Positions 7,801 to 14,764 of a stretch of 22,750 nt of DNA are shown piece by piece. How positions within the stretch are numbered: the first letter of the stretch is position 1; every line of letters begins with the position of its first letter. The notes beneath the pieces are model-generated. The model did not search any database. It saw nothing but the letters and a program-made list of their open reading frames with translations, and had not been told where the DNA came from. The DNA lies in NCBI GenBank assembly GCA_002362105.1, contig DETD01000024.1, positions 149,192-171,941 on the forward strand. Reading direction: 5' to 3'. The DNA comes from Bacteroidales bacterium UBA3297. GTDB lineage: Bacteria; Bacteroidota; Bacteroidia; Bacteroidales; Paludibacteraceae. A program made the position numbers and the translations under genes.

Positions 7801-10334
7801 CCGCCAGCCGAGGCCGCGAAATCAATCGACTTACAGTTGAAGAACGCATCCTCACCCATTATTGCACTACTTTGCAGTCCGACCAGCGTTTTCAACTGGC
7901 TACAGTTGGCAAAAGCCCGCTTCTTGAACTCTTTTACACCCGGAACAGCGGCTTTTTCGAGTTTTGAGCAACCACTGAAGGCCTTGTCCATAATAACGGT
8001 AACGCCTTCTGGCAGACAGATTTCCTTTAGCGATTCGCATGAAGCAAAGGCAAGTTCGCCCACTGTTTTAAGCGTAGGAGGAACCGAAACCAGCGAAAGG
8101 TTCGTGCAGTTACTAAAAGCCGAACGTCCTATGTTTTCAACAAAAGCAGGCAGTGCTACCGCCTCTATCTTCTTCTCGGCGAAGGCATAGTCGCCAATAG
8201 TCACCACCTTGTGCAGGGTGCCCTTGAGGTACACTTCGTCTTGAATTGTAACACTTGTGCCCTTAGGCGTATAGGAAGTCAGCGAACAGGTCTCCGCATC
8301 TAGTTCCATATACTCGCGATCGTCGACCAGGCACTTGGTTTCATAGAAGGCGTTCGATGCTATTTTGCCGACGTGTTTAGGCAGGTTGATGTGTTCGAGG
8401 TTCGAACAGCAGGCAAAAGCGCCGCTTTCAATCGATTCCAAGTCTGCCGGTAGCTCAACCTGTTCAAGCGCAGAACACTTGAAGAAAGCGTTGGCAGGAA
8501 CAGACTTGAGGCTGTTTGGCAGGTTTACCCTCTTGAGCGAGTTACATGCCGAGAAGGCATTCTTTCCGAGCACCGTCAGTCCTTCGTGCAAATCTACCTG
8601 ACAGAGTTGCGCGCACTCGTCGAACGCAAAGTTCTTGATTTCCTTAACCGATGACGGAATTTCAATCTCAACCAGAGAAGAGTTGGCAAAAGCGTAGTCG
8701 GCAATCGTCTCAACAGTAGCTGGCAGCACTACTTTCTGCAACTTTTTCTTTTTGGCGAAAGCATATCCTGCAATGGTAACCACCCTATAGTTTTTCCCAT
8801 TCTTCTGTATTTCGGCAGGAACCATTATCAAGTCGCCCTCACCTTCAAATCCGGTTATAGCGCAAGTGTCGGCGTCAACAGGCTTTATCTGGAACATGGC
8901 CATACAGGCTGCATCTTCGGCAGCGACCTTGTTCTGCTGCATATATGTACAGCACAAAAAGGCATCGGGCTCGATATTGACATTTTGTGGAAGCAACAGC
9001 GACTTCAATTTCTCGCACTTGGTAAAGGCGTTCTTCTTAATCTCTTTCACACCCTTACTGCAGAAACTTTCCATATTTTCGCAATACTCGAACGCGTGTT
9101 CAGGAACAGTACCGACAGCATCGGGCAGGTTGACCGACTTGAGCTGTTTACAGAAGGCGAACGCACCCTCGCCCAACTTTTCGAGCGACTGCGGCAACTG
9201 CACTTTCTCTAAACACTCGCAACCATAAAAAGCGGCTTCCGATATGGTTTTCACACCTTCTGGCACCACTACCTCACGAATAGTCTGGTAGCCCTTGTAG
9301 TTAGGGTCAACAGCTTCTGGCATAATGGTGATGGAAATCTCATCGGTATGGTTGACGCGTTCTTCAGCCCACACAACCTTGCCCGGCGTTTTCTTTTTCG
9401 CAAAAGCCAATCGGCCAATTTCGACCACCTTGTACGGCTTACCGCCCTTCTGGAGTTCCGACGGAATGCGCACCACCGCCTCGTCGCCCTTATAGTTGAC
9501 AATAACACAGGTATTGTCAGACAAAACCTCCATATAATAAAGTTTCTGCTCTGCAGTTCCTGTAACCACAGCCTCTACGTCGGAAGCAGGTGTAGCGGTT
9601 GCAGCCCGGGCAGGCGCCTCAACTACCGGAGCCTCGTTTGCAGGCGCTTCGTCTGCAGAAGCCCCACTTGGGAAGAACTGCACCGAAGAACAGCCCCCAA
9701 AGACAGAACTGTCGAGACTGTTTTTCAAGTCCTCAGCCAACACTACTTTCGCCAGTTTCGAGCAACCGTAGAAGGCTTTTTTACCTATTTTCTGAACCGA
9801 ATCTGGAATAACAAGTTCGGTTAAAGCACACTCGTTGAAAGCGTAGTCTTTAATTTCCTCCACCCCTTCGGCAACCGACAGCTGTTGCAACTTTTCGCAG
9901 TTGGTGAACGCCTTGCTGGCCACAACCTTTAGGCTGGCGGGCAGTGCAATGGCAGTCAACGACTTGCAGTATTCGAAACAGTGATCGCCAATAGTTGAGA
10001 GGGATGCAGGAAGCACCACTCCATCGAGTTTGAAACAGCCCTTGAAAGCGTTTTCCCCCATTTTTTGTAACGTGTCCGGCAATACAACCTCCTCTAGCTG
10101 GTCGCAACCGTTAAAGGCCTCGTCACAGAGTGTAGTCATACCTTCGGGCAGCGCAACACGCTTAATTTTGTGGTTCTGCTTGAAAGCCGCATTGCCTATT
10201 TCGGTAACTTGAAGCACCTTTCCCGCATTTTCAATCTGCGCTGGCACTTCTATACACTCGTCTGAACCTGAATACTTTTTAATTGAACAGGTAGAATCAG
10301 ATAGAACATTAATTTGGAATTGTGTGATGTCCAT
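4899..10334 (-). CDS. Giant BspA-like LRR_5 protein fused to Sel1 repeats, apparently cytosolic
   Basis: 1811 residues. Residues 1-1180 are BspA/LRR_5 repeats (pattern AF..C..L..v.lP..l..Ig). They are organised in six super-modules starting near 1, 266, 479, 675, 853 and 1047. Each opens with a short domain of the form D..TC.i..Y.G....VPAEi...GK.YkVV.Ig..AF. A Pro/Ala linker lies at about 225-262 and an acidic linker at about 1184-1221. From about 1278 to the end are some twelve Sel1-like repeats (for example AADQGYVTAQVTLGWQYMTG), broken by an Asp-rich linker (QADDDDDV). No signal peptide or membrane segment is seen, unlike surface BspA proteins. Both repeat types bind proteins, so a scaffold or host/phage-facing role is possible but not shown. 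The gene stands alone, with its own -7 box and terminator. Confidence 0.88.
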   Translation of the reverse strand: MDITQFQINVLSDSTCSIKKYSGSDECIEVPAQIENAGKVLQVTEIGNAAFKQNHKIKRVALPEGMTTLCDEAFNGCDQLEEVVLPDTLQKMGENAFKGCFKLDGVVLPASLSTIGDHCFEYCKSLTAIALPASLKVVASKAFTNCEKLQQLSVAEGVEEIKDYAFNECALTELVIPDSVQKIGKKAFYGCSKLAKVVLAEDLKNSLDSSVFGGCSSVQFFPSGASADEAPANEAPVVEAPARAATATPASDVEAVVTGTAEQKLYYMEVLSDNTCVIVNYKGDEAVVRIPSELQKGGKPYKVVEIGRLAFAKKKTPGKVVWAEERVNHTDEISITIMPEAVDPNYKGYQTIREVVVPEGVKTISEAAFYGCECLEKVQLPQSLEKLGEGAFAFCKQLKSVNLPDAVGTVPEHAFEYCENMESFCSKGVKEIKKNAFTKCEKLKSLLLPQNVNIEPDAFLCCTYMQQNKVAAEDAACMAMFQIKPVDADTCAITGFEGEGDLIMVPAEIQKNGKNYRVVTIAGYAFAKKKKLQKVVLPATVETIADYAFANSSLVEIEIPSSVKEIKNFAFDECAQLCQVDLHEGLTVLGKNAFSACNSLKRVNLPNSLKSVPANAFFKCSALEQVELPADLESIESGAFACCSNLEHINLPKHVGKIASNAFYETKCLVDDREYMELDAETCSLTSYTPKGTSVTIQDEVYLKGTLHKVVTIGDYAFAEKKIEAVALPAFVENIGRSAFSNCTNLSLVSVPPTLKTVGELAFASCESLKEICLPEGVTVIMDKAFSGCSKLEKAAVPGVKEFKKRAFANCSQLKTLVGLQSSAIMGEDAFFNCKSIDFAASAGGSGAGASVVMLEMKTIDNYTCAISGYKGEGDVEVPAEMQKDGKPYKVVKINSYAFAKSKKLRKVVLPDTVECIGDYAFSESTLTEIVIPSSVKEIQTRAFDDCTQLVKVSFSAGLGRLRNSAFSGCSSLESITLPEGLKNIEESTFSNCKKLAEVCLPASIEKIEGSAFNRCQNLNKINLGNQIYSISESAFEDSPLDGVCRKFEVLDGDTCAVVRYGSVGTLEVPAEVVLEGTPHKVVRIGRGAFSYKHMEKAVLPATIEVIDDEAFENCRELREVEFPDGLKEIGSRAFYDCCSLERIALPESVEKVGEMAFAQCENLAEVSASDNIEYGDDVFINCPKLEAEEEAAEEEESASEETITKEEEQDGEAGDSEKQDEFKIGGPIVRRICLDDIGITEKNCVENAERLLRPVYNLPEGEEAMRIAELVMTAKALEAASQKGNTAATYFLAKFYINGFGVSLNKEKAIFLLKDAANKREPRAQNELAFIYGSGDGVEKDEDMMVELFTQSANNGYAAAQFNLGSCYFNGRVVECDDKKAVEWFEKAADQDYAPAQFYVGHCYQHGRGVRIDRSEAVDWYTKAAENGYISAQYVLGNCYLYGRGVDANVNIAAEWFLKAAENGHSKARIQIGKMLMKDQRDEETKESAFDWFKQAAEENEEAEAQYYVGYCYLEGFGVDKDEEEAAEWFEKAADQGYVTAQVTLGWQYMTGTGVDEDKERAFELFDLAANQNNAQAQFYMGWCYGNGEGIDQDYRMAVQWFKKALENGYEDARTQLEFYATRAEQQDENAQADDDDDVPNSIDECFAKGAEAMSSGKQKLAVACLSRAAEAGHTQAQFYLATFYDSGTGVKQDIQKSLELYTKSAEGGFYMSQFSLGQRYELGMYGVEQNYAEAAKWYEMTVSILPAVKLRLGIAYFHLHKYAEAVKMLESAPDLESNEDALNILVECYENGLGVQQNQEKADYYNSKL

Positions 10335-10372
10335 GATTTATTATTTAAATATTTAACAGATATATTTCAATT

Positions 10373-10380
10373 CAAAGATA
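10373..10380 (-). promoter_or_regulatory. -7 box for the LRR_5/Sel1 gene
   Basis: The minus strand reads TATCTTTG, matching TAnnTTTG, 38 nt ahead of the ATG at 10334. The -33 region is AT-rich without a clear TTG. Confidence 0.55.
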
Positions 10381-10408
10381 ACGAATTATTTTATTAAAAA
10401 ACTGATTT

Positions 10409-10696
10409 TCAATAGTGGGATATATGGAATACGCTTGCCGATAGAAACACGAAAAGTTCCACAATCAACAGAATAAATCCATTTGCAGACACGGCTATAC
10501 ACGCCAAAATTCCGCGCTTTATGCTCCGCTTCTTCTCCTGCATTACCGTGTAAACAGTCTCAAACAACACATAGAACAGGTAGAAACACATACCCGAGAA
10601 TGCAAAATCCTCGTTGTCGGTTAATACCGTTATTGTAATGAATATTATTGCAATAGCTACTTCACGGAGTAGACCTTTCAAAATAGGTGCAATCAT
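10409..10696 (-). CDS. Small integral membrane protein, unknown function
   Basis: 95 residues with three hydrophobic segments: about 13-27 (VAIAIIFITITVLTD), 32-50 (FAFSGMCFYLFYVLFETVY) and 66-88 (ILACIAVSANGFILLIVELFVFL). A basic loop, QEKKRSIKRG, lies between the second and third. I do not recognise the family. A -7 box (10723-10730) 26 nt upstream and a weak A-rich ribosome site support expression. The 3' end lies 75 nt from the start of the LRR_5/Sel1 gene on the same strand, but that gene has its own promoter. Confidence 0.6.
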   Translation of the reverse strand: MIAPILKGLLREVAIAIIFITITVLTDNEDFAFSGMCFYLFYVLFETVYTVMQEKKRSIKRGILACIAVSANGFILLIVELFVFLSASVFHISHY

Positions 10697-10722
10697 AATT
10701 CTTATTGTTTTTTTTGATAAAA

Positions 10723-10730
10723 CAAAGTTA
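10723..10730 (-). promoter_or_regulatory. -7 box for the small membrane protein
   Basis: The minus strand reads TAACTTTG, a match to TAnnTTTG, 26 nt upstream of the ATG at 10696. No clear -33 element. Confidence 0.5.
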
Positions 10731-10845
10731 AGGGCGGTTATGCAGTGCTAAAAGAGCAGAAGAGGACTAAAAGTGAGCACTTGTGCGTTATTTTGAGAGC
10801 AACCAATACAAAAACAAGGAGTGCCGATAGCGGATGTACCCTTTA

Positions 10846-10881
10846 TGTTCTATTACACATTTTTTTGTTCTATTACTCATT
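10846..10881. repeat. 16-bp direct repeat in the lipoprotein upstream region
   Basis: TGTTCTATTACACATT (10846-10861) and TGTTCTATTACTCATT (10866-10881) differ at one base and are offset by 20 bp, about two helical turns. They lie 58 nt upstream of the lipoprotein start at 10939. They could be paired binding sites for a dimeric regulator. The rest of 10731-10938 shows no gene I would support. Confidence 0.5.
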
Positions 10882-10938
10882 CTCTCAAAACGGAAAACTT
10901 AAGAAAGTTATTTTTTTCTTCTTTTGCCGAAAAAAAAG

Positions 10939-11103
10939 ATGTTAAGATTGATAGATAAGCTATTGGGATTAATTGCGGTCGTTTTTGCTATTTCTTTTTA
11001 CGGTTGTGACCTGATGGAGGAAATGATAGACTACAGCCCATACGATGTGGATGTGAAAGGTGAAAGGAACATTAACGCAAAGAACTGCGTTAGAATTGAA
11101 TAA
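10939..11103 (+). CDS. Short truncated lipoprotein, resembling radical-SAM-associated lipoproteins
   Basis: 54 residues beginning MLRLIDKLLGLIAVVFAISF, then YGC with Cys23 as the likely lipidation site, then DLMEEMIDYSPYDVDVKGE. The start and the P-Y-x-V-x-V-K-G turn resemble the N-termini of Bacteroidetes proteins annotated as radical-SAM-associated putative lipoproteins, which are normally well over 100 residues. Here the frame stops at a TAA (11101-11103). The following bases stay open in another frame (YYESAAIEERNYLLFTITPN), so this is probably a 5' remnant of a longer gene. No radical SAM gene is present in the window. The start has only an A-rich upstream stretch. Family assignment is from memory and tentative. 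Confidence 0.45.
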   Translation: MLRLIDKLLGLIAVVFAISFYGCDLMEEMIDYSPYDVDVKGERNINAKNCVRIE

Positions 11104-11163
11104 TCTATTACGAGAGTGCTGCTATAGAAGAACGCAACTACCTTTTATTCACAATCACCCCTA

Positions 11164-11873
11164 ATGGTTATAGCTATGAGGTTGTCTTTTTTTAAGAATA
11201 CGCTATTGCTTGTAGCTCTATGCATGTCGCAGTTCGTTTATGGCTCGAATGTGGAAGACTTTTTTAACGATACTACCGATGTTGTTGTTGCATCCGTTAC
11301 ACCCAAAAAATACGATATGAGAATCCATAAATACCGAACTGGTTGGGGGCTCTCATTCCCACACACTCAAAGCTTCAATATGCAGGTAATATGGGCTTTT
11401 TGTCTTTAGGTTTCGGTTGGGATTACGGGAAACGAGGACAGTGGGAAACAGATTTGTTACTCGGTTATCTACCTAAATTTGACGGTGACGACTGGCATCT
11501 AACAACTACTATTAAGGAAAACTATATTCCGTGGAGTTTTAGTTTGAAGAAAAATAAATCGTTTATAATAGAGCCTTTAGAATGTGGCCTTTATATCAAC
11601 ACGGTTTACGGAGAAGAGTTTTGGGCTAAACAACCTAAAAAATATCCTTCGGGTTATTACGATATTGCCCCTAAAGTGAGGTTAAACTTTTTCTATGGAG
11701 AGCGCTTTACTTACAAGATTCCAGAGCAGAAACGAACTTGGTTGAAAGCGGTTACATGGTTTTATGAGATTTCTACTCACGATATTGGTATTATAAGTGC
11801 CGTGCATAACAAATATATCCAGCTCGACGACATAATTGCACTATCGCTTGGTTTGAAGTTCCAAATATTTTAA
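11164..11873 (+). pseudogene. Outer-membrane-type protein interrupted by a one-base frameshift in a G run
   Basis: The first part (11164-11409) begins MVIAMRLSFFKNTLLLVALC and continues FVYG, a signal peptide, and runs to HKYRTGWG. The second part (to 11873) is in another frame and continues GALIPTHSKLQYAGNMGFLS, then WETDLLLGYLP, GLYINTVYGEEFW and a C-terminal LSLGLKFQIF. The two join perfectly if the G5 run at 11345-11349 were G6, giving YRTGW-GALIPTH and one protein of about 236 residues. The alternating strands and terminal Phe look like a small periplasmic or outer-membrane beta protein. It resembles a conserved Bacteroidales family of unknown function I have seen, but I cannot name it. 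Possible causes are true decay, slipped-strand phase variation or a base-calling error. Confidence 0.7.
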
Positions 11874-11961
11874 CCTGTAGCCCCGGTTAATCTTCAATGA
11901 AGATAATCCATCCAGAGCGGAGATATCCTTTCTACAATTATATTCAGAAATGTTTTGACTA

Positions 11962-11992
11962 TTTGAAGTATTTTGAATGATAGTTAACTTTG
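11962..11992 (+). promoter_or_regulatory. Promoter of Rpn copy 1
   Basis: TTTG (11962-11965), 19 nt, then TAACTTTG (11985-11992): a textbook Bacteroidetes promoter. The leader before the ATG at 12008 would be only about 8-10 nt. The same arrangement is found ahead of copy 2. Confidence 0.75.
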
Positions 11993-12007
11993 TGAAAACT
12001 AAGAACT

Positions 12008-12904
12008 ATGGGTAAGTATTTAGATCCGAGATGCGACTTGACTTTTAAGGCGGTGTTTGCCGAGCATCCCGACCTTATTATCAGCTTCTTGAATGCGCTG
12101 TTGCCGTTCAAGAACGGGGAAGTCGTGACAGAGGTCGAGTACCTGCCCACCGAGATGGTTCCGGAAAGCCCGCTGAAGAAGTTTACTGTGGTCGACGTCC
12201 GCTGTAAGGACCAGAACAGCAGACAGTTTCTGGTAGAAATGCAGATGTACTGGACCGACGAGTTCAAGCAGCGCGTGCTTTTCAACGCCTCGAAAGCCTA
12301 TGTGAAACAGGCCGACAAGGGTATCGACTACAAGGCGCTGCAGCCTGTCTATTCATTGAATATTGTGAACGACAGGGGGTTCGACGGCGATGAGTACTAC
12401 CACCAGTTCCAGTTGGCCGAGAAGGGCAATCCAGACCGCATCATAGAAGGTATAGAGCTGGTGTTTATCGAGTTGAAAAAGTTCAGGCCGCAGACGCTTG
12501 CGGAACACAGTATGAAACGCTTATGGCTACGCTTCCTAACCGAAATCAACGAGAAAACACAGGAAGCACCGCAAGAGTTGCTTGACAATCCAGAAATCAG
12601 CAAGGCGATGTCAATCGTAGAACGGGGTGCATATACCGACGCCCAGATTGACGCTTATGAAAAATACTGGGACACCATCGCTACCGAGGTCACCCTTATC
12701 AACGGACATTACCGGAAAGGTTTGAAAGAAGGTAAAGAGGCTGGTTTGAAAGAGGGTGAGGCAATCGGTTTGGAGAAAGGCAAAGAAGCGGGTAAATTAG
12801 AAGAAAAAATTGAGAACGCCCGCAAGATGAAAGAATGCGGTGTCGATATCCACATTATCTCCACCGTCACAGGGCTTTCTACCGGTGAAATTGAAAATCT
12901 CTGA
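12008..12904 (+). CDS. Rpn family recombination-promoting nuclease/putative transposase, copy 1
   Basis: 298 residues of the PD-(D/E)XK type (PDDEXK_2). It opens MGKYLDPRCDLTFKAVFAEH, has LNALLPF, and the nuclease core at VVDVRCKDQ...FLVEMQ, with likely metal ligands Asp63 and Glu77 and the E-x-Q pair with Gln79. Rpn proteins are DNA endonucleases that promote recombination; in Bacteroidetes they are often multi-copy. The C-terminal part is a Gly/Glu-Lys repeat (KEGKEAGLKEGEAIGLEKG, about 240-262), then a coil and a conserved tail (DIHIISTVTGLS). It is on the plus strand, convergent with the Imm11 gene of cassette A, and is closed by its own terminator. It appears intact. It is paralogous to the gene at 18306. 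Confidence 0.9.
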   Translation: MGKYLDPRCDLTFKAVFAEHPDLIISFLNALLPFKNGEVVTEVEYLPTEMVPESPLKKFTVVDVRCKDQNSRQFLVEMQMYWTDEFKQRVLFNASKAYVKQADKGIDYKALQPVYSLNIVNDRGFDGDEYYHQFQLAEKGNPDRIIEGIELVFIELKKFRPQTLAEHSMKRLWLRFLTEINEKTQEAPQELLDNPEISKAMSIVERGAYTDAQIDAYEKYWDTIATEVTLINGHYRKGLKEGKEAGLKEGEAIGLEKGKEAGKLEEKIENARKMKECGVDIHIISTVTGLSTGEIENL

Positions 12905-12921
12905 TAAACGTCATATTAAAG

Positions 12922-12954
12922 AAAACAGCTGGCGATATCGCCAGCTGTTTTTTT
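12922..12954 (+). terminator. Palindromic terminator after Rpn copy 1
   Basis: A perfect 30-bp palindrome (12922-12951) with arms AAAACAGCTGGCGAT and its complement, followed by T residues. Conserved after copy 2. Confidence 0.85.
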
Positions 12955-13130
12955 CTTTCGCAATGCCAAGGAAGTCGGTGGGAAGAACCTCCAGCCTTAC
13001 CGGAATCCCCACATATTTTTGAACAGCGGTTTCTTGCTTAAACATTGTACGGAAGTTGGGGTCGAAAACGGGGTACTGTACTTGGCAAGGCAATTGCGTC
13101 GGTGAACAGTTTCGATTCCATATAAGTATG

Positions 13131-13757
13131 TCATATTAATATTTCTCCAACTATGTCCAGTCCTGTAATATTATTTTCCTCTATCAACTTTCTCATTCGT
13201 TCTGAAATATAAACTTTATTCTCAAATGGTAAAAAGAAAAACATATCAATACTCCTATCAAAGTCATCGTTCATAACAAGTTTATCTATTGACACACCAA
13301 ATTTAGCTTCTTTGTCCTGAGCATGCAATCTCTCATAATGTTCATAGGAGTCGATTTTTATAGGACCTTTTCTAAATTCCCATTCAGTTTCGTAAAATAA
13401 TGAACTTTTATAATCAATATAATTTACTAAATCAGGCTGAGATAAATGAAGAAGATAGTATATAAGGTTCTCTTTCTTTGTTTTTACCAAGGCTTTAAAA
13501 TACTGATGGTTCATGATTTTACAATCTGAAATAATATTCTTGAAATTTTCGCTTATCAAGAAATCTGTGATGGGACCACATAATTTACTTAATACATCAG
13601 TTATGCGTGCTCGGTTGTCAAATGTGAAATCTAAAGTAATTAGATTTTCCGGAAATATCTTCCATGGTGTTATCAATTGCATAACGGGCACAGAATCGCA
13701 CTTAACTTGAGGATAAACACCTTTGATAGAAGGCTTTACTATATAATACTTGTCCAT
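13131..13757 (-). CDS. Imm11-type (DUF1629) immunity protein of RHS cassette A
   Basis: 208 residues beginning MDKYYIVKPSIKGVYPQ, with ENLITLDFTFDNRARITDVL, LISENFKNIIS and a closing RMRKLIEENNITGLDI. The late K-[LI]-I-x-E-x-x-[IL]-T-G motif and the early ISE-x-[FL]-K-x-I-I segment are what I know from the imm11/DUF1629 immunity family. There is no signal peptide or membrane segment, so it is cytosolic and fits a partner that acts on DNA. It starts 41 nt after the end of the AHH toxin frame. The gene is intact although the toxin carries two lesions, which suits an orphan immunity gene kept against siblings with the same toxin. Visibly AT-rich. Confidence 0.7.
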   Translation of the reverse strand: MDKYYIVKPSIKGVYPQVKCDSVPVMQLITPWKIFPENLITLDFTFDNRARITDVLSKLCGPITDFLISENFKNIISDCKIMNHQYFKALVKTKKENLIYYLLHLSQPDLVNYIDYKSSLFYETEWEFRKGPIKIDSYEHYERLHAQDKEAKFGVSIDKLVMNDDFDRSIDMFFFLPFENKVYISERMRKLIEENNITGLDIVGEILI

Positions 13758-13798
13758 GGTATTTTTTTATTTTTCTACATTTCCAGCATTTTGTTTGA

Positions 13799-14739
13799 TT
13801 AAATTTTTGTACCTTTTTGCAACTTTCTCCATAAGTTTTTTCGCTCGTTATGCCACTCGTTTATCAATCCTTCTATTTCGTTCGTGTAACGATTATGTGG
13901 TCCATGATGTATTACCGCGTCAACACCATTAAAATCAAAACCGGCAGAAACAGCATCCTATACAACTTCATTTTCCTTTAACAATTTAATCGGAATAATA
14001 TGGTGAGCTTCTCCAGAACCTAAGCCCAAGGCCTTTCTTAACTTGCTTTGACCCTTTAATGCATTATCAATAGCTTCGGCACGTCGTTCGAATTTTTCTA
14101 CTAGACTCCATACCTTATAACTACTTTCTGCAAGTTTAAAAGCCCCGTATGCATCGCCTACAACAGGAATAAATTCGGCAGCCAATTCAAGGGCAGATTC
14201 TGAAGTCGCAATATCTATTGCCGTAGCTGCCTTGTCAATGAACTTAGAGGCCCATTGGCCTGACTTGGAAGATAAATACTTCCTAAGGTATGCTGTAAAT
14301 TTTTCTTCAGAGAGGTAACGGCAATGTGCTTGAGAGACGCTTTTATGATTCGTTTACCCGCCATTGACACAAGACTCGTGCCATCCGGATCCACTATTTT
14401 TACCGGATTCCCCGCACAATAACTATACGAAGTCATAAAGCGGTAGTCTTCCCACATCGGGTCCACACTCAGCCACATTGCCCCTGTCGGGTCTAAGTAG
14501 CTTGCTCCATAATAATACAGCCCCGTTTCTTCGTCGAGTTCCTTGGCGTTGAAGAGGTAGGACGAAGCCCAACTGCCATTGCGCTCTTCCACAAACACCT
14601 CGCCGTAAGGAATATACACCACGTTCTGGGTAATTCTGCCTTCGTGGTCAGTGACCATGGCGGTGCTGCCGAGGTGGTCGGGATGGTAGAAGTAAAGGGC
14701 TGGCGCAGTGTCGGTTGCAGACTGGGGATCCTTACAAGT
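13799..14739 (-). pseudogene. Displaced RHS cassette A with AHH-type nuclease toxin, broken twice
   Basis: The RHS core is open from 14739 (an in-frame TAG is at 14740-14742) through ATDTAPALYFYHPDHLGS to NPVKIVDPDGTS. The usual GARYLDP Arg has become Ser. After VTSLKK the frame is lost: A5 at 14300-14304 would need to be A6 to continue as FTAYLRKYLSSKSGQ. The toxin part then reads AAEFIPVVGDAYGAFKLAES and GSGEAHHIIPIKLL, the A-H-H signature of the AHH (HNH-superfamily) nucleases. An in-frame TAG (13958-13960) follows ENEVV. Beyond it the same frame stays open to 13799, with VIHHGPHNRYTNEI, the remaining conserved His/Asn part of the domain. CAG to TAG would explain the stop. The toxin is therefore probably inactive. 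Its immunity gene follows. Confidence 0.8.
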
Positions 14740-14764
14740 CTAGTAGGGGTTCTATAACGAGGAA

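Larger units (their letters stand above)
11923..13112 (+). mobile_element. Rpn-family unit, copy 1 (gene plus conserved flanks)
   Basis: This stretch resembles 18221-19408 from end to end: about 80 bp of upstream sequence with the same promoter, the 298-codon gene, the same palindromic terminator, and a further stretch after it. Both copies have CATATTT.TTGAA.. and later TGCGTC.GTG..CAGT in that last part. Outside these limits the two loci look unrelated. The lengths are nearly equal (about 1190 and 1188 bp). No terminal inverted repeats or target duplications were found, so the unit is called by its repetition only. Confidence 0.6.

Noticed and set aside
6478..9824. Several long plus-strand frames across the LRR_5/Sel1 gene
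   Set aside because: They are Ser/Ala-rich shadows that repeat with the LRR period, without starts or domains.
10745..10945. 66-codon plus-strand frame ahead of the lipoprotein
   Set aside because: No ribosome site, low-complexity end, and it spans the direct repeat and likely promoter area.
11890..11904. ATCTTCA/TGAAGAT inverted repeat as a terminator of the outer-membrane-type gene
   Set aside because: Only 7 bp with a one-base centre and no T run; chance is likely.
12911..13093. 60-codon minus-strand frame after Rpn copy 1
   Set aside because: It runs through the terminator palindrome and is not kept open in the matching part of copy 2; at most a remnant.
14215..14658. Programmed frameshift from RHS core into the AHH toxin
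   Set aside because: No slippery heptamer with a downstream structure was seen, the cassette has a separate amber codon and no proper start, so decay or error is simpler.
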